Source of the DNA: an uncultured Chitinophaga sp.
GTDB lineage: Bacteria > Bacteroidota > Bacteroidia > Chitinophagales > Chitinophagaceae
NCBI RefSeq assembly: GCF_937898475.1
Contig: NZ_CALEJS010000010.1
Location: 248,001 to 312,000 of the forward strand
Length of the DNA stretch: 64,000 nt
Direction of reading: 5' to 3'
This document shows, piece after piece, positions 1 through 9,562 of the stretch. Every line of letters begins with the position of its first letter. The first letter of the stretch is position 1. Both the position numbers and the translations under genes were made by a program. The notes under the pieces were generated by a model. The model was not told the origin of the DNA, searched no databases, and saw only the letters and a program-made list of their open reading frames with translations.

Positions 1-1838
1 AAACCGGGGAGATAGCGCTGGTATGGTTCCAGGGTTGGCAATGGATGCAGAAAGCCCTGCGTGAACAGGTGGCCTACCTGGTATTTGGCCGCCTCTCCGT
101 TTTCAACGGTGTGCTGCAGATGGCGCATCCGGAAATGGACCTGCTCACAGAGCATATCGCCACCGGTAAACAGTTCCTCGAACCGGTATATTATACCACT
201 GAAAAGCTGAAAGCCAAAGGGCTAACGGCAAAGGCTATCGGAAAGCTGACCTTCAACCTGCTGGAGCAGTTGTCTCCCCTGGAGATACCGGAGAACCTGC
301 CCGAGCCGGTTATACAGCAATACCGCCTCATGCCGCGGGCCATGGCCTTTTTTAAGATCCACCTGCCAGCTACGGAAGAAGAGGCGCAGCAGGCCAGGCG
401 CCGGCTTAAATTCGAGGAGCTGTTCATTTCCCAGGTAAGGATCTGCCGCATCAAGATCAGGCGGCATAAGCAGTCGCAGGGTTTCGTGTTTGAGGCGGTA
501 GGTAATTATTTCAACGAGTTTTATAACAATCACCTGCCTTTTCCCCTTACGGGCGCACAGAAGCGTGTATTGAAGGAGATCAGGCTGGATACCATGAACG
601 GCCGCCAGATGAACCGCCTGCTGCAGGGCGATGTAGGCAGCGGCAAAACCATGGTAGCCCTGCTCACCATGCTGCTGGCGGTAGATAACGGCTTCCAGGC
701 ATGCCTGATGGCCCCCACGGAAATACTGGCGCAGCAGCACTTTAAAGGCATTTCCGAACTGCTGCAGGCAATGGACTTAAAGGTAGCGCTGCTCACCGGC
801 AGCGTAAAAGGCAAGGCCCGCAAAGAGATACTGGCGGCGGCTGCAGCAGGCAGCCTGCACATCCTGATCGGTACCCATGCCCTGCTGGAAAATGAAGTGG
901 TGTTCCGTAACCTGGGCATGGCCATTGTAGATGAGCAGCACCGTTTCGGTGTGGCCCAACGGGCACGCCTGTGGCAAAAAAATACCATTCCTCCGCATAT
1001 ATTGGTGATGACGGCCACGCCCATTCCCCGTACACTGGCCATGACTATTTACGGCGACCTGGACGTGTCTGTTATAGATGAAATGCCTCCCGGGCGTAAA
1101 CCCATTACCACCGTGCACCGTACCGAGTACCAGCGGCCGCAGGTGATGGATTTCATCAAGGAAGAGATCAGGAAGGGAAGGCAGGCTTACATCGTATACC
1201 CCCTGATAGAGGATTCTGAAAAGATGGACTATGAGAACCTGATGAAGGGCTACGAAGAGGTGAAAGCCTTTTTCCCCGAACCACAGTATTATATCAGCAT
1301 GGTGCATGGGCGCCAGCCGGTGGAAATGCGGGAAACCAACATGCAGCGCTTTGCGCGTAATGAAACGCAGATCATGGTAGCCACCACCGTAATTGAAGTA
1401 GGCGTGAACGTGCCCAATGCTTCGGTGATGGTAATAGAAAGTACCGAACGTTTCGGGCTTTCGCAGCTGCACCAGCTGCGCGGCAGGGTAGGGCGCGGTG
1501 CGGAACAATCCTATTGTATACTGATGACCGGCTATAAGCTGGGCGTGGATTCAAAGGAAAGGATCAACGTAATGGTGCAGACCAACAACGGTTTTATCAT
1601 CTCAGAGAAAGATATGGAACTCCGCGGTCCGGGCGATATGGAAGGCACCCGGCAGAGCGGGGTGCTGGACTTCAAGCTGGCAGACATCCTGGAAGACCGT
1701 CCCATCCTGGATGCAGCACGCAGCTGCGCAGAGAAGCTGCTGCAGGAAGATCCCGACCTGGCACTACCCGACAATCATCCCCTGCGGGAATTTTTAGCTT
1801 CTCAACGGGGCAAATCCCAGTGGAGCAAAATTTCCTGA
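1..1838 (+). CDS. recG: ATP-dependent DNA helicase RecG (5' truncated by window edge)
   Basis: RecG remodels stalled replication forks and Holliday junctions in the cytoplasm. The reading frame is open from base 3, before the first ATG at 45, and the residues encoded before that ATG (IALVWFQGWQWM) continue the wedge-domain sequence, so the N-terminus lies outside the window. About 612 residues are visible; the family is usually near 700, so roughly 90 are missing. Visible are the end of the wedge/OB domain, a Walker A motif GDVGSGKT near base 627, the box VDEQHRFG (DEQH instead of DEEQ/DEAH), the TATPIPRT motif III, and the helicase C domain with QLRGRVGRG. The C-terminal RecG tail (ERFGLSQ... 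MELRGPGDMEGTRQSG) is complete. Family assignment is firm; nothing about regulation can be seen. Confidence 0.96.
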   Translation, partial: TGEIALVWFQGWQWMQKALREQVAYLVFGRLSVFNGVLQMAHPEMDLLTEHIATGKQFLEPVYYTTEKLKAKGLTAKAIGKLTFNLLEQLSPLEIPENLPEPVIQQYRLMPRAMAFFKIHLPATEEEAQQARRRLKFEELFISQVRICRIKIRRHKQSQGFVFEAVGNYFNEFYNNHLPFPLTGAQKRVLKEIRLDTMNGRQMNRLLQGDVGSGKTMVALLTMLLAVDNGFQACLMAPTEILAQQHFKGISELLQAMDLKVALLTGSVKGKARKEILAAAAAGSLHILIGTHALLENEVVFRNLGMAIVDEQHRFGVAQRARLWQKNTIPPHILVMTATPIPRTLAMTIYGDLDVSVIDEMPPGRKPITTVHRTEYQRPQVMDFIKEEIRKGRQAYIVYPLIEDSEKMDYENLMKGYEEVKAFFPEPQYYISMVHGRQPVEMRETNMQRFARNETQIMVATTVIEVGVNVPNASVMVIESTERFGLSQLHQLRGRVGRGAEQSYCILMTGYKLGVDSKERINVMVQTNNGFIISEKDMELRGPGDMEGTRQSGVLDFKLADILEDRPILDAARSCAEKLLQEDPDLALPDNHPLREFLASQRGKSQWSKIS

Positions 1839-1987
1839 GCGGTTATACGTTAATAGAGTCGATGGTCTATGGACTATCGGTCATTGGCCAACTAAAATTT
1901 CTTTCACCTGTGACATTTCTGTAGCTTGTTTCGTTACACCCATTGAACAAGCGCTTGCTATGGATTATGGACTATGGATTTAAAGCT

Positions 1988-4900
1988 ATGAGAATCATTT
2001 CCCTTGCCCTTCTTTTGAGTATTTCGCTGGTTGTGCTCCATTGCGGGCAGCTGAAAGGTCAGTCTTCTTCAGCCAGCACCAATTTTACTCCCCTGCGGTT
2101 CGTAGAGAACAAAGGCCAGTGGAAGGGCGATTTTCTATATAAAACAGATGTTGGCAGCTCTTATATCTATCTCAGGAAGAACGGCTTCACTTTTCAACTG
2201 TTTGACCCGGGCGACCTGGATAAGCTGCATGAGTACCTGCATGGCCATGCCCGTGTAGAAGGGCAACCGCCTTATGTGAATCCCGATGTGCGGTCTGCCG
2301 GAAATACAGCGGGTGCAGTTCCAGCTGGCAAGCCAACGCAGCCGGGTAATGATAAACCGGGGCAGCGGCCCAAAGTGAAAGCCCACGCCTATATGGTGAA
2401 TTTCCTGGGCGCCGTGCAGCACCCGGAAATCGTACCTGATAAGCCGGTTGAAGGCTACAGCAACTATTTCCTGGGCAGTGACTCCACCAGGTGGCAGTCC
2501 AATGTGCGGTCTTACCAGTCGGTCACCTACAGGTCATTGTATAAGAACATTGACATGCAGGTATATTCGGAAGCGTCCCAACTGAAGTATGACCTCATCG
2601 TACATCCCGGTGGTAATCCTTCGGATGTGCAGCTGCAATATGAAGGAACCGACAGGATGGAGATAAGGCAGGGACAGCTGGTGGTAACTACCTCTGTGGG
2701 CACGGTGACCGAGCAGATGCCTTTTGCCTACCAGTATGTGAATAATGAACGTGTGCCCGTAAAAGTGAGTTACCGGCTGAATGGCAACAAGGTAGGCTTT
2801 AAGGTGGCCGGTTCCTATGATCCGCAGTATCCGCTGGTAATAGATCCTTCTTATGTGTTTTCTGCCATCTCAGGCGCCAGGGCGGATAACTGGGGTTTTA
2901 CCGCCACCTATGACGGGCAGGGCAATTTTTATGGCGGCAGCATTTCCTTCAACCCGGGAAATTACCCTATTACACCGGGTGCTGCACAGGGTTCTTTCCA
3001 GGGCGGTGAGTTCGACATGGCCATTACCAAGTTCTCGCCTAATGGCCGCACACAGATCTACAGCACCTATCTTGGCAGTAATGGCGATGAGCAGCCGCAT
3101 AGCCTGATCGTGGATTCCAAGGGTAACCTGATCGTTAGCGGCCGTACCACCAATTCTTCAGATTTTCCCTTTACCAACCGGGTAGGTAACCCCGGCGGCT
3201 GGGATATAGCCATTGTGAAACTGAATGCCACCGGCTCAGCCATCATTGGCGCCCTTTGTGTGGCCGGTTCGCAGGACGATGGTGTGAACATACGTGAAGA
3301 CCGCCGTTTGGGGGCTTCTGTCCTGCTCCGTAACTATGGCGACGACGCCCGTAGTGAGGTAGTGGTGGATGCGGCGGATAACATTTATGTGGCCAGCTGT
3401 ACCCGCTCTCCCAATTTCCCCGTAACAGCGGGCGCTTTTCAGCGCAGTTTTGGCGGGGTGCAGGATGGGGTGGTTATGCGGCTGAGTCCCGATTGCCGCA
3501 GCCTGGATTGGGCCAGTTTTATCGGCGGCTCAAAAGAAGATGCCGCCTATGTACTTGCCATTAACGGCAATACCGTGTACGTGGCGGGCGGCACCGCCAG
3601 CCCGGATTTCCGTACTACTGGCGGGGTGGTGTATCCCGGCTATCGCGGCGGTATCTGCGATGGTTTCCTCACCCATATTACGGCAGACGGGACCAGTATA
3701 CTGCAAAGTACTTTCATGGGTGCGGATAATGTAGCGGCAGACCAGATATACGGTGTGCAACTGGATGCAAGTGGCTTTGTGTATATCATGGGCACTACGG
3801 AGGGCAACTGGCCCATCCGGCAGCCCGCGGGAACAGGGAGCTTCTACAATAACAATTCCAAACAGTTCATCGCCAAGCTGCAGCCTAACCTGTCTAACTT
3901 TGTCTATTCCACCACCTTTGGTAAAAACGCTTCCACTCCGAGTATATCGCCGGTTGCATTTCTGGTAGACAAATGCGAGAATGTATATGTTTCCGGCTGG
4001 GGTGGCGGTATCAACCCGAGCCTGGGTTATCCCAACTCAGACACCAGGGGGCTGCCCACCAGGAACCCGCTGCAGGGCAGCACGGATGGTGCGGATTTTT
4101 ATTTCTTCGTGCTGCAGCGGGATGCTACCAACGTACTGTTTGCCAGTTATTTTGGCGGCCAGCAGCTGGCAGAGCACGTGGATGGCGGTACCAGCCGTTT
4201 TGACCGCAATGGCGTCATTTACCAGGGCATCTGTGCCTGGTGTTATGACGGTCCGGCGCCGAAGCCCCGCTACCCGTTGACGGTTCCTGCATCTTCACCG
4301 CCCATGTGTAACTATGGGGCATTGAAGATCGCCTTTAACCTGGATGGTGTGAAGGCAGGTATTAAAACGCTTGACAGGAGAACAAGATACTGTGTACCGG
4401 CTACCATTACTTTTGTAGATACAACCGGTATTGCTGCCCAAAGCCGTACCTGGAACTTTGGCGATGGCTCCGGCGATGTTACCGGCAACCTGGATACCGT
4501 TACCCATACTTTTACACAGGTAGGCAATTACCGGGTACGCCTGATCAAGTGCGATCCCGCCAGCTGTAACGGCTGCGATACTGCTTATGCAGATATCCGG
4601 ATCCAGGACGACCAGGCTACGGTAGACCTCACAGCTACCCGCTTGGAGCCCTGCCAGGACCTGAACTACCGGTTCACTAATAACTCTCAGCCGCCGGCCG
4701 GCAAGCCCTTTACCAATCAGTCCTTTATACTGGATTTTGGCGATGGTACGCCCACCGCTACCGTAGGCCTGGGCACCTGGACGCACGCCTACGCGGCAGA
4801 AGGGATCTACCGGGCAACGCTTACCCTGGTGGATACCAACTACTGTAACGCCCCGCAGACAGACAGCATCACCCTGCGTGTGGCCGCCAACGTAGTAGCC

Positions 4901-5650
4901 AGCTTTGAAGCGCCTGCAAGCGGTTGCGCACCGGCTACCATCCAGTTCAACAATACTACCAGCGGCGGGGAAACCTTCACCTGGAACTTTGGCGACGGCA
5001 GCCCGCTGTCTGACGAGATCTATCCCACACACGTGTATCAGAACCCGGGTACCTACACCGTTACCCTCCAGGCAGTGGATAACAATACCTGTAATATCCG
5101 GGATGAAACTACCCGGACCATCGTCATCAGCGGATCGCCATCAGCCGGTTTTTCCTTTACGCCTTCCAAGCCGGAGGAAAATACACCTGTCAGGTTTGTA
5201 AATGAATCAGTTGGCGCCACCAGTTACCATTGGGATTTCGGGGACGGCGAAACGTCTTCAGAGACCAACCCGGTTCATCAGTACAATACCACCGGCACCT
5301 ACAATGCATGCCTGTACGCCACTAACCAGTTTGGCTGTACGGACACCCTTTGCCAGGAAGTAGCCGCTATTGTATCGCCGCTGTTTGATGTGCCCAGCGC
5401 CTTTTCTCCCAACCAGGACGGCAAGAATGACGTACTGCTGGTAAGAGGCTTCGGGGTAGCACGGCTTAACCTGAAGATCTTTAACCGTTGGGGGCAGCTG
5501 GTATTTGAGTCTAATGATCCTTCCGTAGGCTGGGATGGCCGCTTTAAAGGCAACCTGCAGCCAATGGATGCGTATGCTTACTCCATCTACGTTGAGTTCA
5601 GCGATGGCACAAAAGCCAATAGAACGGGCAGTATCACCTTGTTGCGGTAA
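1988..5650 (+). CDS. T9SS type B sorting-domain protein with beta-propeller and PKD repeats (paralog 1)
   Basis: Predicted secreted surface protein of 1220 residues. The order is: signal peptide (about residues 1-24); a conserved N-terminal domain starting FTPLRFVENKGQW; a middle section with SBBP-like beta-propeller repeats (e.g. ITKFSPNGRT...YSTYLGSNGDEQ); four PKD-type repeats with the WNFGDG-like core near residues 820, 914, 997 and 1079; and a gliding-motility-associated C-terminal domain (from about 1134: PSAFSPNQDGKND ... IFNRWGQLVFES ... GWDGRFKG ... LLR). That last domain is the type B signal for type IX secretion. I start at ATG 1988 because the signal peptide begins there; an upstream TTG at 1943 would add 15 residues encoded by a short ATGGACTATGG repeat. 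The following paralog and PorP/SprF gene suggest one secretion operon. The ligand or substrate is unknown. Confidence 0.9.
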   Translation: MRIISLALLLSISLVVLHCGQLKGQSSSASTNFTPLRFVENKGQWKGDFLYKTDVGSSYIYLRKNGFTFQLFDPGDLDKLHEYLHGHARVEGQPPYVNPDVRSAGNTAGAVPAGKPTQPGNDKPGQRPKVKAHAYMVNFLGAVQHPEIVPDKPVEGYSNYFLGSDSTRWQSNVRSYQSVTYRSLYKNIDMQVYSEASQLKYDLIVHPGGNPSDVQLQYEGTDRMEIRQGQLVVTTSVGTVTEQMPFAYQYVNNERVPVKVSYRLNGNKVGFKVAGSYDPQYPLVIDPSYVFSAISGARADNWGFTATYDGQGNFYGGSISFNPGNYPITPGAAQGSFQGGEFDMAITKFSPNGRTQIYSTYLGSNGDEQPHSLIVDSKGNLIVSGRTTNSSDFPFTNRVGNPGGWDIAIVKLNATGSAIIGALCVAGSQDDGVNIREDRRLGASVLLRNYGDDARSEVVVDAADNIYVASCTRSPNFPVTAGAFQRSFGGVQDGVVMRLSPDCRSLDWASFIGGSKEDAAYVLAINGNTVYVAGGTASPDFRTTGGVVYPGYRGGICDGFLTHITADGTSILQSTFMGADNVAADQIYGVQLDASGFVYIMGTTEGNWPIRQPAGTGSFYNNNSKQFIAKLQPNLSNFVYSTTFGKNASTPSISPVAFLVDKCENVYVSGWGGGINPSLGYPNSDTRGLPTRNPLQGSTDGADFYFFVLQRDATNVLFASYFGGQQLAEHVDGGTSRFDRNGVIYQGICAWCYDGPAPKPRYPLTVPASSPPMCNYGALKIAFNLDGVKAGIKTLDRRTRYCVPATITFVDTTGIAAQSRTWNFGDGSGDVTGNLDTVTHTFTQVGNYRVRLIKCDPASCNGCDTAYADIRIQDDQATVDLTATRLEPCQDLNYRFTNNSQPPAGKPFTNQSFILDFGDGTPTATVGLGTWTHAYAAEGIYRATLTLVDTNYCNAPQTDSITLRVAANVVASFEAPASGCAPATIQFNNTTSGGETFTWNFGDGSPLSDEIYPTHVYQNPGTYTVTLQAVDNNTCNIRDETTRTIVISGSPSAGFSFTPSKPEENTPVRFVNESVGATSYHWDFGDGETSSETNPVHQYNTTGTYNACLYATNQFGCTDTLCQEVAAIVSPLFDVPSAFSPNQDGKNDVLLVRGFGVARLNLKIFNRWGQLVFESNDPSVGWDGRFKGNLQPMDAYAYSIYVEFSDGTKANRTGSITLLR

Positions 5651-5890
5651 AATAAAGAGAGGGGAGGATAAACAATTTTTGCAACGGTGAAAACGTTGTA
5701 TTATTGCCTGGCTATCCAGCCGGAAACCTCCTAATCTTTTGTGTATGAAAAACGCAACCTGTTTATCCGTTTTTTCGTATAACTTAACTGGTTGAGTATA
5801 AATTCCAACCTGGGATCTGGTAACAAAACAACCGCTTTCCCCGTTAATTGTAGTATATTAGTTAAGGAAAAAAACGTAAAATCTATTCCG

Positions 5891-8800
5891 TTGAAATTTA
5901 CTTTCCTTGCCGGTTTTTTGAGTGTTGCTCTTTGGCTCATCTTAGCCCCGGCTCAGGCACAGGAGAACAGTAATTTCACGCCTTTGCAGTTTGTTGAGAA
6001 CAAAGGCCAGTGGGAGGGAGACTTCTTATATAAAACGGATCTGGGCGGCGGAACCATCTTTCTGAAAAAAAATGGCTTCACCTTTTATCTGTTAAATAAG
6101 GATGACTATGTACGGCTGACAGAATACCTGCACGGCCATGCCGAGCCAAATAGTACTCCTACCGTGGACTATGACGCAAAAAAAGCTACAGGCGTAGCAA
6201 ACCCTGATCTCTCCAAGAGCAATGGCAAAGAAGTGCCCGGTGTTGAAAAACCGCAGAAACCAGTGGTAAGGGGGCATGCTTATGAGGTTACTTTTCTGAA
6301 CGCAGCCGTCAACCCGCAGGTATTACCGGATAAACCGGTTGATGGGTACAGCAACTATATCATTGGAAACGATTCCTCCCGCTGGAAGTCTAATGTAAAG
6401 TCTTACCAGCGCGTAATGTACAAAGACCTGTACGCAGGTATCGACATGCAGGTATACTCAGAAGCGTCCCAGCTGAAGTATGATCTTATTGTGCAACCTG
6501 GAGCCGATCCATCCAGGATACAGCTGCAGTATAACGGCGCCACAAAGCTTGAAATAAAGAAAGAACAACTTGAAATCACTACCTCTGTTGGCACCACGAC
6601 CGAACTGATGCCTTATGCATACCAGTATGTAAACAACCAGCGTGTGCCCGTAAAAGTTAGCTACCGTTTAAGCGGCAGCAAAGTTGGTTTTAAAGTGTCC
6701 GGGTCTTATGATCCGCAATACCCGCTTGTGATAGATCCCACCTATGTGTTTTCCAGCGTATCCGGCTCCCGTTCAGATAACTGGGGCTTTACCGCTACGT
6801 ATGATAACCAGGGATACTTTTATGGCGGTGGTATTGTGTGGGCGCAGGGATACCCTGTAACTACCGGCGCTGTACAGAACGCTTTTGCAGGCGGCCAGTT
6901 TGATATCGGTATCAGCAAGTTTACGCCGAATGGCCGTAACCTGGTGTACGCCACTTATATTGGCGGCAGTGGTGATGAACAGCCGCACAGCCTTTTTGCA
7001 GATGCGGCCGGCAACCTGGTGATCAGCGGAAGAACCACTTCCGGCAATTTTCCTGTTAACACGGTGGTAGGCACGCGCGGCGGATGGGATATTGCTATTG
7101 TAAAGCTGAATGCCACGGGTACTGCCCGCATCGGTTCCATCATTATCGGGGGCACCGGTGATGATGGTGTGAATATGCGCGAGAACCGCCAGGCAGGCAG
7201 CTGGGTATTACTACGCAATTATGGAGACGATGCCCGCAGTGAAGTAGTGCTGGATGGCGCGGGTAATGTATTTGTTGCCAGCTGTACCCGCTCTGCGGAC
7301 TTCCCCGCTACGGGCAATGTTTTCCAGGGTGGTTTCGGCGGCATACAGGATGGGGTAGTGATGAGGATCAATCCTGATTGTACCAACCTGGTATGGGCCA
7401 GTTTTATAGGCGGTTCGAAAGAAGACGCAGCCTATGTGCTTGCACTGAACGGAAGCAGCCTGTATGTAGCAGGCGGCACGGCCAGTTCAGATTTTCGTAC
7501 TACCGGCGGGGTGGTCTATGGCGGCTACCGCGGCGGTATCTGTGATGGATTTATCACGCACATCACCAGCGATGGCGGCACAATACTGCAGAGCACTTTC
7601 CTGGGCGCCAATAATGTAGCGGCAGACCAGATCTACGGCATACAACTGGATGCACGCGGTTTTGTATATGTAATGGGCACTACAGACGGCGCCTGGCCTA
7701 CCCGGCAACCGCCGGGTACAGGTACTTTTTATAACGACAATTCCAAACAGTTCATCGCCAAACTGCAGCCCAACCTTTCAGACTTTGTTTATTCCACCAC
7801 CTTTGGTAAGCAGGCCGCAGATCCAAGCCTGTCGCCTGTAGCTTTCCTGGTAGACAGGTGTGAGAATGTGTATGTGTCTGGCTGGGGCGGTGGTATCAAT
7901 AAATCACTTCGTTATCCTAACTCAGGCACCAGCGGTCTGATCACCAAGAATCCTTTACAGCGTACCACAGACGATCAGGACTTCTACTTCTTTGTGCTGC
8001 AGCGTGATGCTACGGATGTGCTGTTTGCCAGCTTCTTTGGCGGCAATGGTTTGTATGAGCACGTAGATGGCGGTACCAGCCGTTTTGACCGTAACGGTGT
8101 GATCTACCAGGGGCTTTGCGCCTGGTGTAATGTGTCTGCCAATACGCAGGCCAAACCGCGTTATCCCACCACGCCGGGTGCTTACGCTACAGCGCCGCCG
8201 CCTTTCTGTAACCTGGGCGCGTTAAAGATCGCCTTCAACCTGGACGGTGTGAAAGCAGGCGTTAAAACGCTGGACAGGAAACGTAACTACTGCGTACCTG
8301 CTACCATCACCTTTGTAGATACGACCGGTATACCCGCGCAAACCTGGACATGGAACTTTGGTGACGGCAGTCCGGAGGTTAGCGGCACACAGGATACCGT
8401 TACCCATACCTATTCACAGATCGGCGATTACCAGGTACGCCTGATCAAATGCGATCCCGCCAGCTGTAATGGTTGCGATACCGCATACACAGATGTGCGC
8501 ATCCGTGCAGACCAGGCAACGGTAGATATCACTGCAGACAGGCAGCCGCCCTGTGAAGAGCTGCGCTACCTGTTCACCAACAATTCTGTTGCGCCGCAAG
8601 GCAAGCCATTCCAGCGTAATTCCTTCCTGCTCGACCTGGGCGACGGCACACCGGTAGATACCGTGGGTATGGACGATTTCCCGTATGCACACCGTTACGC
8701 GCAGGATGGTATTTACAGGGTACTGCTTACACTGATAGACACCAACTATTGTAACGCGCCGCATACAGATACGCTGGTACTGCGTGTGGCCGCCAACGTG

Positions 8801-9556
8801 GTTGCCAGTTTCATAGCGCCGGATAGTTCCTGTGCACCTTCTACCATCAGCTTTGACAATACTACCAAGGGCGGCGAAAGCTTTACCTGGAACTTTGGGG
8901 ATGGCAGCCAGCCTTCTACAGAGGCCTACCCGGTACATACTTACCCGAACCCGGGCACTTACACCGTAAGCCTGCAGGTGGTGGATAATAACACGTGTAA
9001 CATAACAGACGATACGTCTATTACGATCACGGTGTTTGGGCCGCCTTCTGCAGAATTTTCCTTTACCCCGGTGAAGCCGGTGGAAAATACGCCCACTTCC
9101 TTTGTCAACCAGACCATCGGCGCCATCAGCTACCTGTGGGAGTTTGGCGATGGAGAGGTATCTACAGAAACAAACCCGGTACACCAGTACAACAAGACAG
9201 GTACCTATGATGTTTGCCTGCTGGCTACTAACGCCGCCGGCTGTACGGATACCATCTGTAAACAGGTGGCCGCCATTGTAATACCGCTGTTTGACGTACC
9301 CAATGCTTTCTCTCCGAACGGAGACGGTATGAACGATGTGCTGATGGTACGCGGCTTCGGCATTGCGAAGTTCAATTTCAAGATATTCAACCGCTGGGGA
9401 CAGCTGGTATTTGAATCGAATGATCCAGGCGTAGGCTGGGACGGCCGGTTCAAAGGCACAGTGCAACCCATGGACGCATACGCATTCGTAGTAAATGTAG
9501 AGTTCAGCGACGGAACAACAGCCAACAAGACAGGAAATATCACTTTGTTAAGATGA
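5891..9556 (+). CDS. T9SS type B sorting-domain protein with beta-propeller and PKD repeats (paralog 2)
   Basis: Tandem paralog of the preceding gene: same length (1221 residues from this start), same domain order and roughly 70% identity by eye, including FVENKGQW near the N-terminus, SBBP-like repeats, four PKD-like repeats (near residues 819, 914, 997, 1081) and the C-terminal type B domain (NAFSPNGDGMND ... IFNRWGQ ... LLR). No ATG precedes a plausible signal peptide. The TTG at 5891 gives a canonical one (residues 1-24, ending APAQAQ), while a TTG at 5792 would add 33 residues with no signal character, so I prefer 5891, with uncertainty. The stop is 6 bp before the PorP/SprF start, which argues for co-expression with a dedicated partner. 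Function beyond secretion or adhesion is not deducible. Confidence 0.88.
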   Translation: MKFTFLAGFLSVALWLILAPAQAQENSNFTPLQFVENKGQWEGDFLYKTDLGGGTIFLKKNGFTFYLLNKDDYVRLTEYLHGHAEPNSTPTVDYDAKKATGVANPDLSKSNGKEVPGVEKPQKPVVRGHAYEVTFLNAAVNPQVLPDKPVDGYSNYIIGNDSSRWKSNVKSYQRVMYKDLYAGIDMQVYSEASQLKYDLIVQPGADPSRIQLQYNGATKLEIKKEQLEITTSVGTTTELMPYAYQYVNNQRVPVKVSYRLSGSKVGFKVSGSYDPQYPLVIDPTYVFSSVSGSRSDNWGFTATYDNQGYFYGGGIVWAQGYPVTTGAVQNAFAGGQFDIGISKFTPNGRNLVYATYIGGSGDEQPHSLFADAAGNLVISGRTTSGNFPVNTVVGTRGGWDIAIVKLNATGTARIGSIIIGGTGDDGVNMRENRQAGSWVLLRNYGDDARSEVVLDGAGNVFVASCTRSADFPATGNVFQGGFGGIQDGVVMRINPDCTNLVWASFIGGSKEDAAYVLALNGSSLYVAGGTASSDFRTTGGVVYGGYRGGICDGFITHITSDGGTILQSTFLGANNVAADQIYGIQLDARGFVYVMGTTDGAWPTRQPPGTGTFYNDNSKQFIAKLQPNLSDFVYSTTFGKQAADPSLSPVAFLVDRCENVYVSGWGGGINKSLRYPNSGTSGLITKNPLQRTTDDQDFYFFVLQRDATDVLFASFFGGNGLYEHVDGGTSRFDRNGVIYQGLCAWCNVSANTQAKPRYPTTPGAYATAPPPFCNLGALKIAFNLDGVKAGVKTLDRKRNYCVPATITFVDTTGIPAQTWTWNFGDGSPEVSGTQDTVTHTYSQIGDYQVRLIKCDPASCNGCDTAYTDVRIRADQATVDITADRQPPCEELRYLFTNNSVAPQGKPFQRNSFLLDLGDGTPVDTVGMDDFPYAHRYAQDGIYRVLLTLIDTNYCNAPHTDTLVLRVAANVVASFIAPDSSCAPSTISFDNTTKGGESFTWNFGDGSQPSTEAYPVHTYPNPGTYTVSLQVVDNNTCNITDDTSITITVFGPPSAEFSFTPVKPVENTPTSFVNQTIGAISYLWEFGDGEVSTETNPVHQYNKTGTYDVCLLATNAAGCTDTICKQVAAIVIPLFDVPNAFSPNGDGMNDVLMVRGFGIAKFNFKIFNRWGQLVFESNDPGVGWDGRFKGTVQPMDAYAFVVNVEFSDGTTANKTGNITLLR

Positions 9557-9562
9557 TGAGCC

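Noticed and set aside
5745..5795. Mini frame starting at ATG 5745 upstream of the second type B cargo gene as its true start
   Set aside because: It stops after 16 codons, and no single-base change was found that joins it sensibly to the cargo frame.
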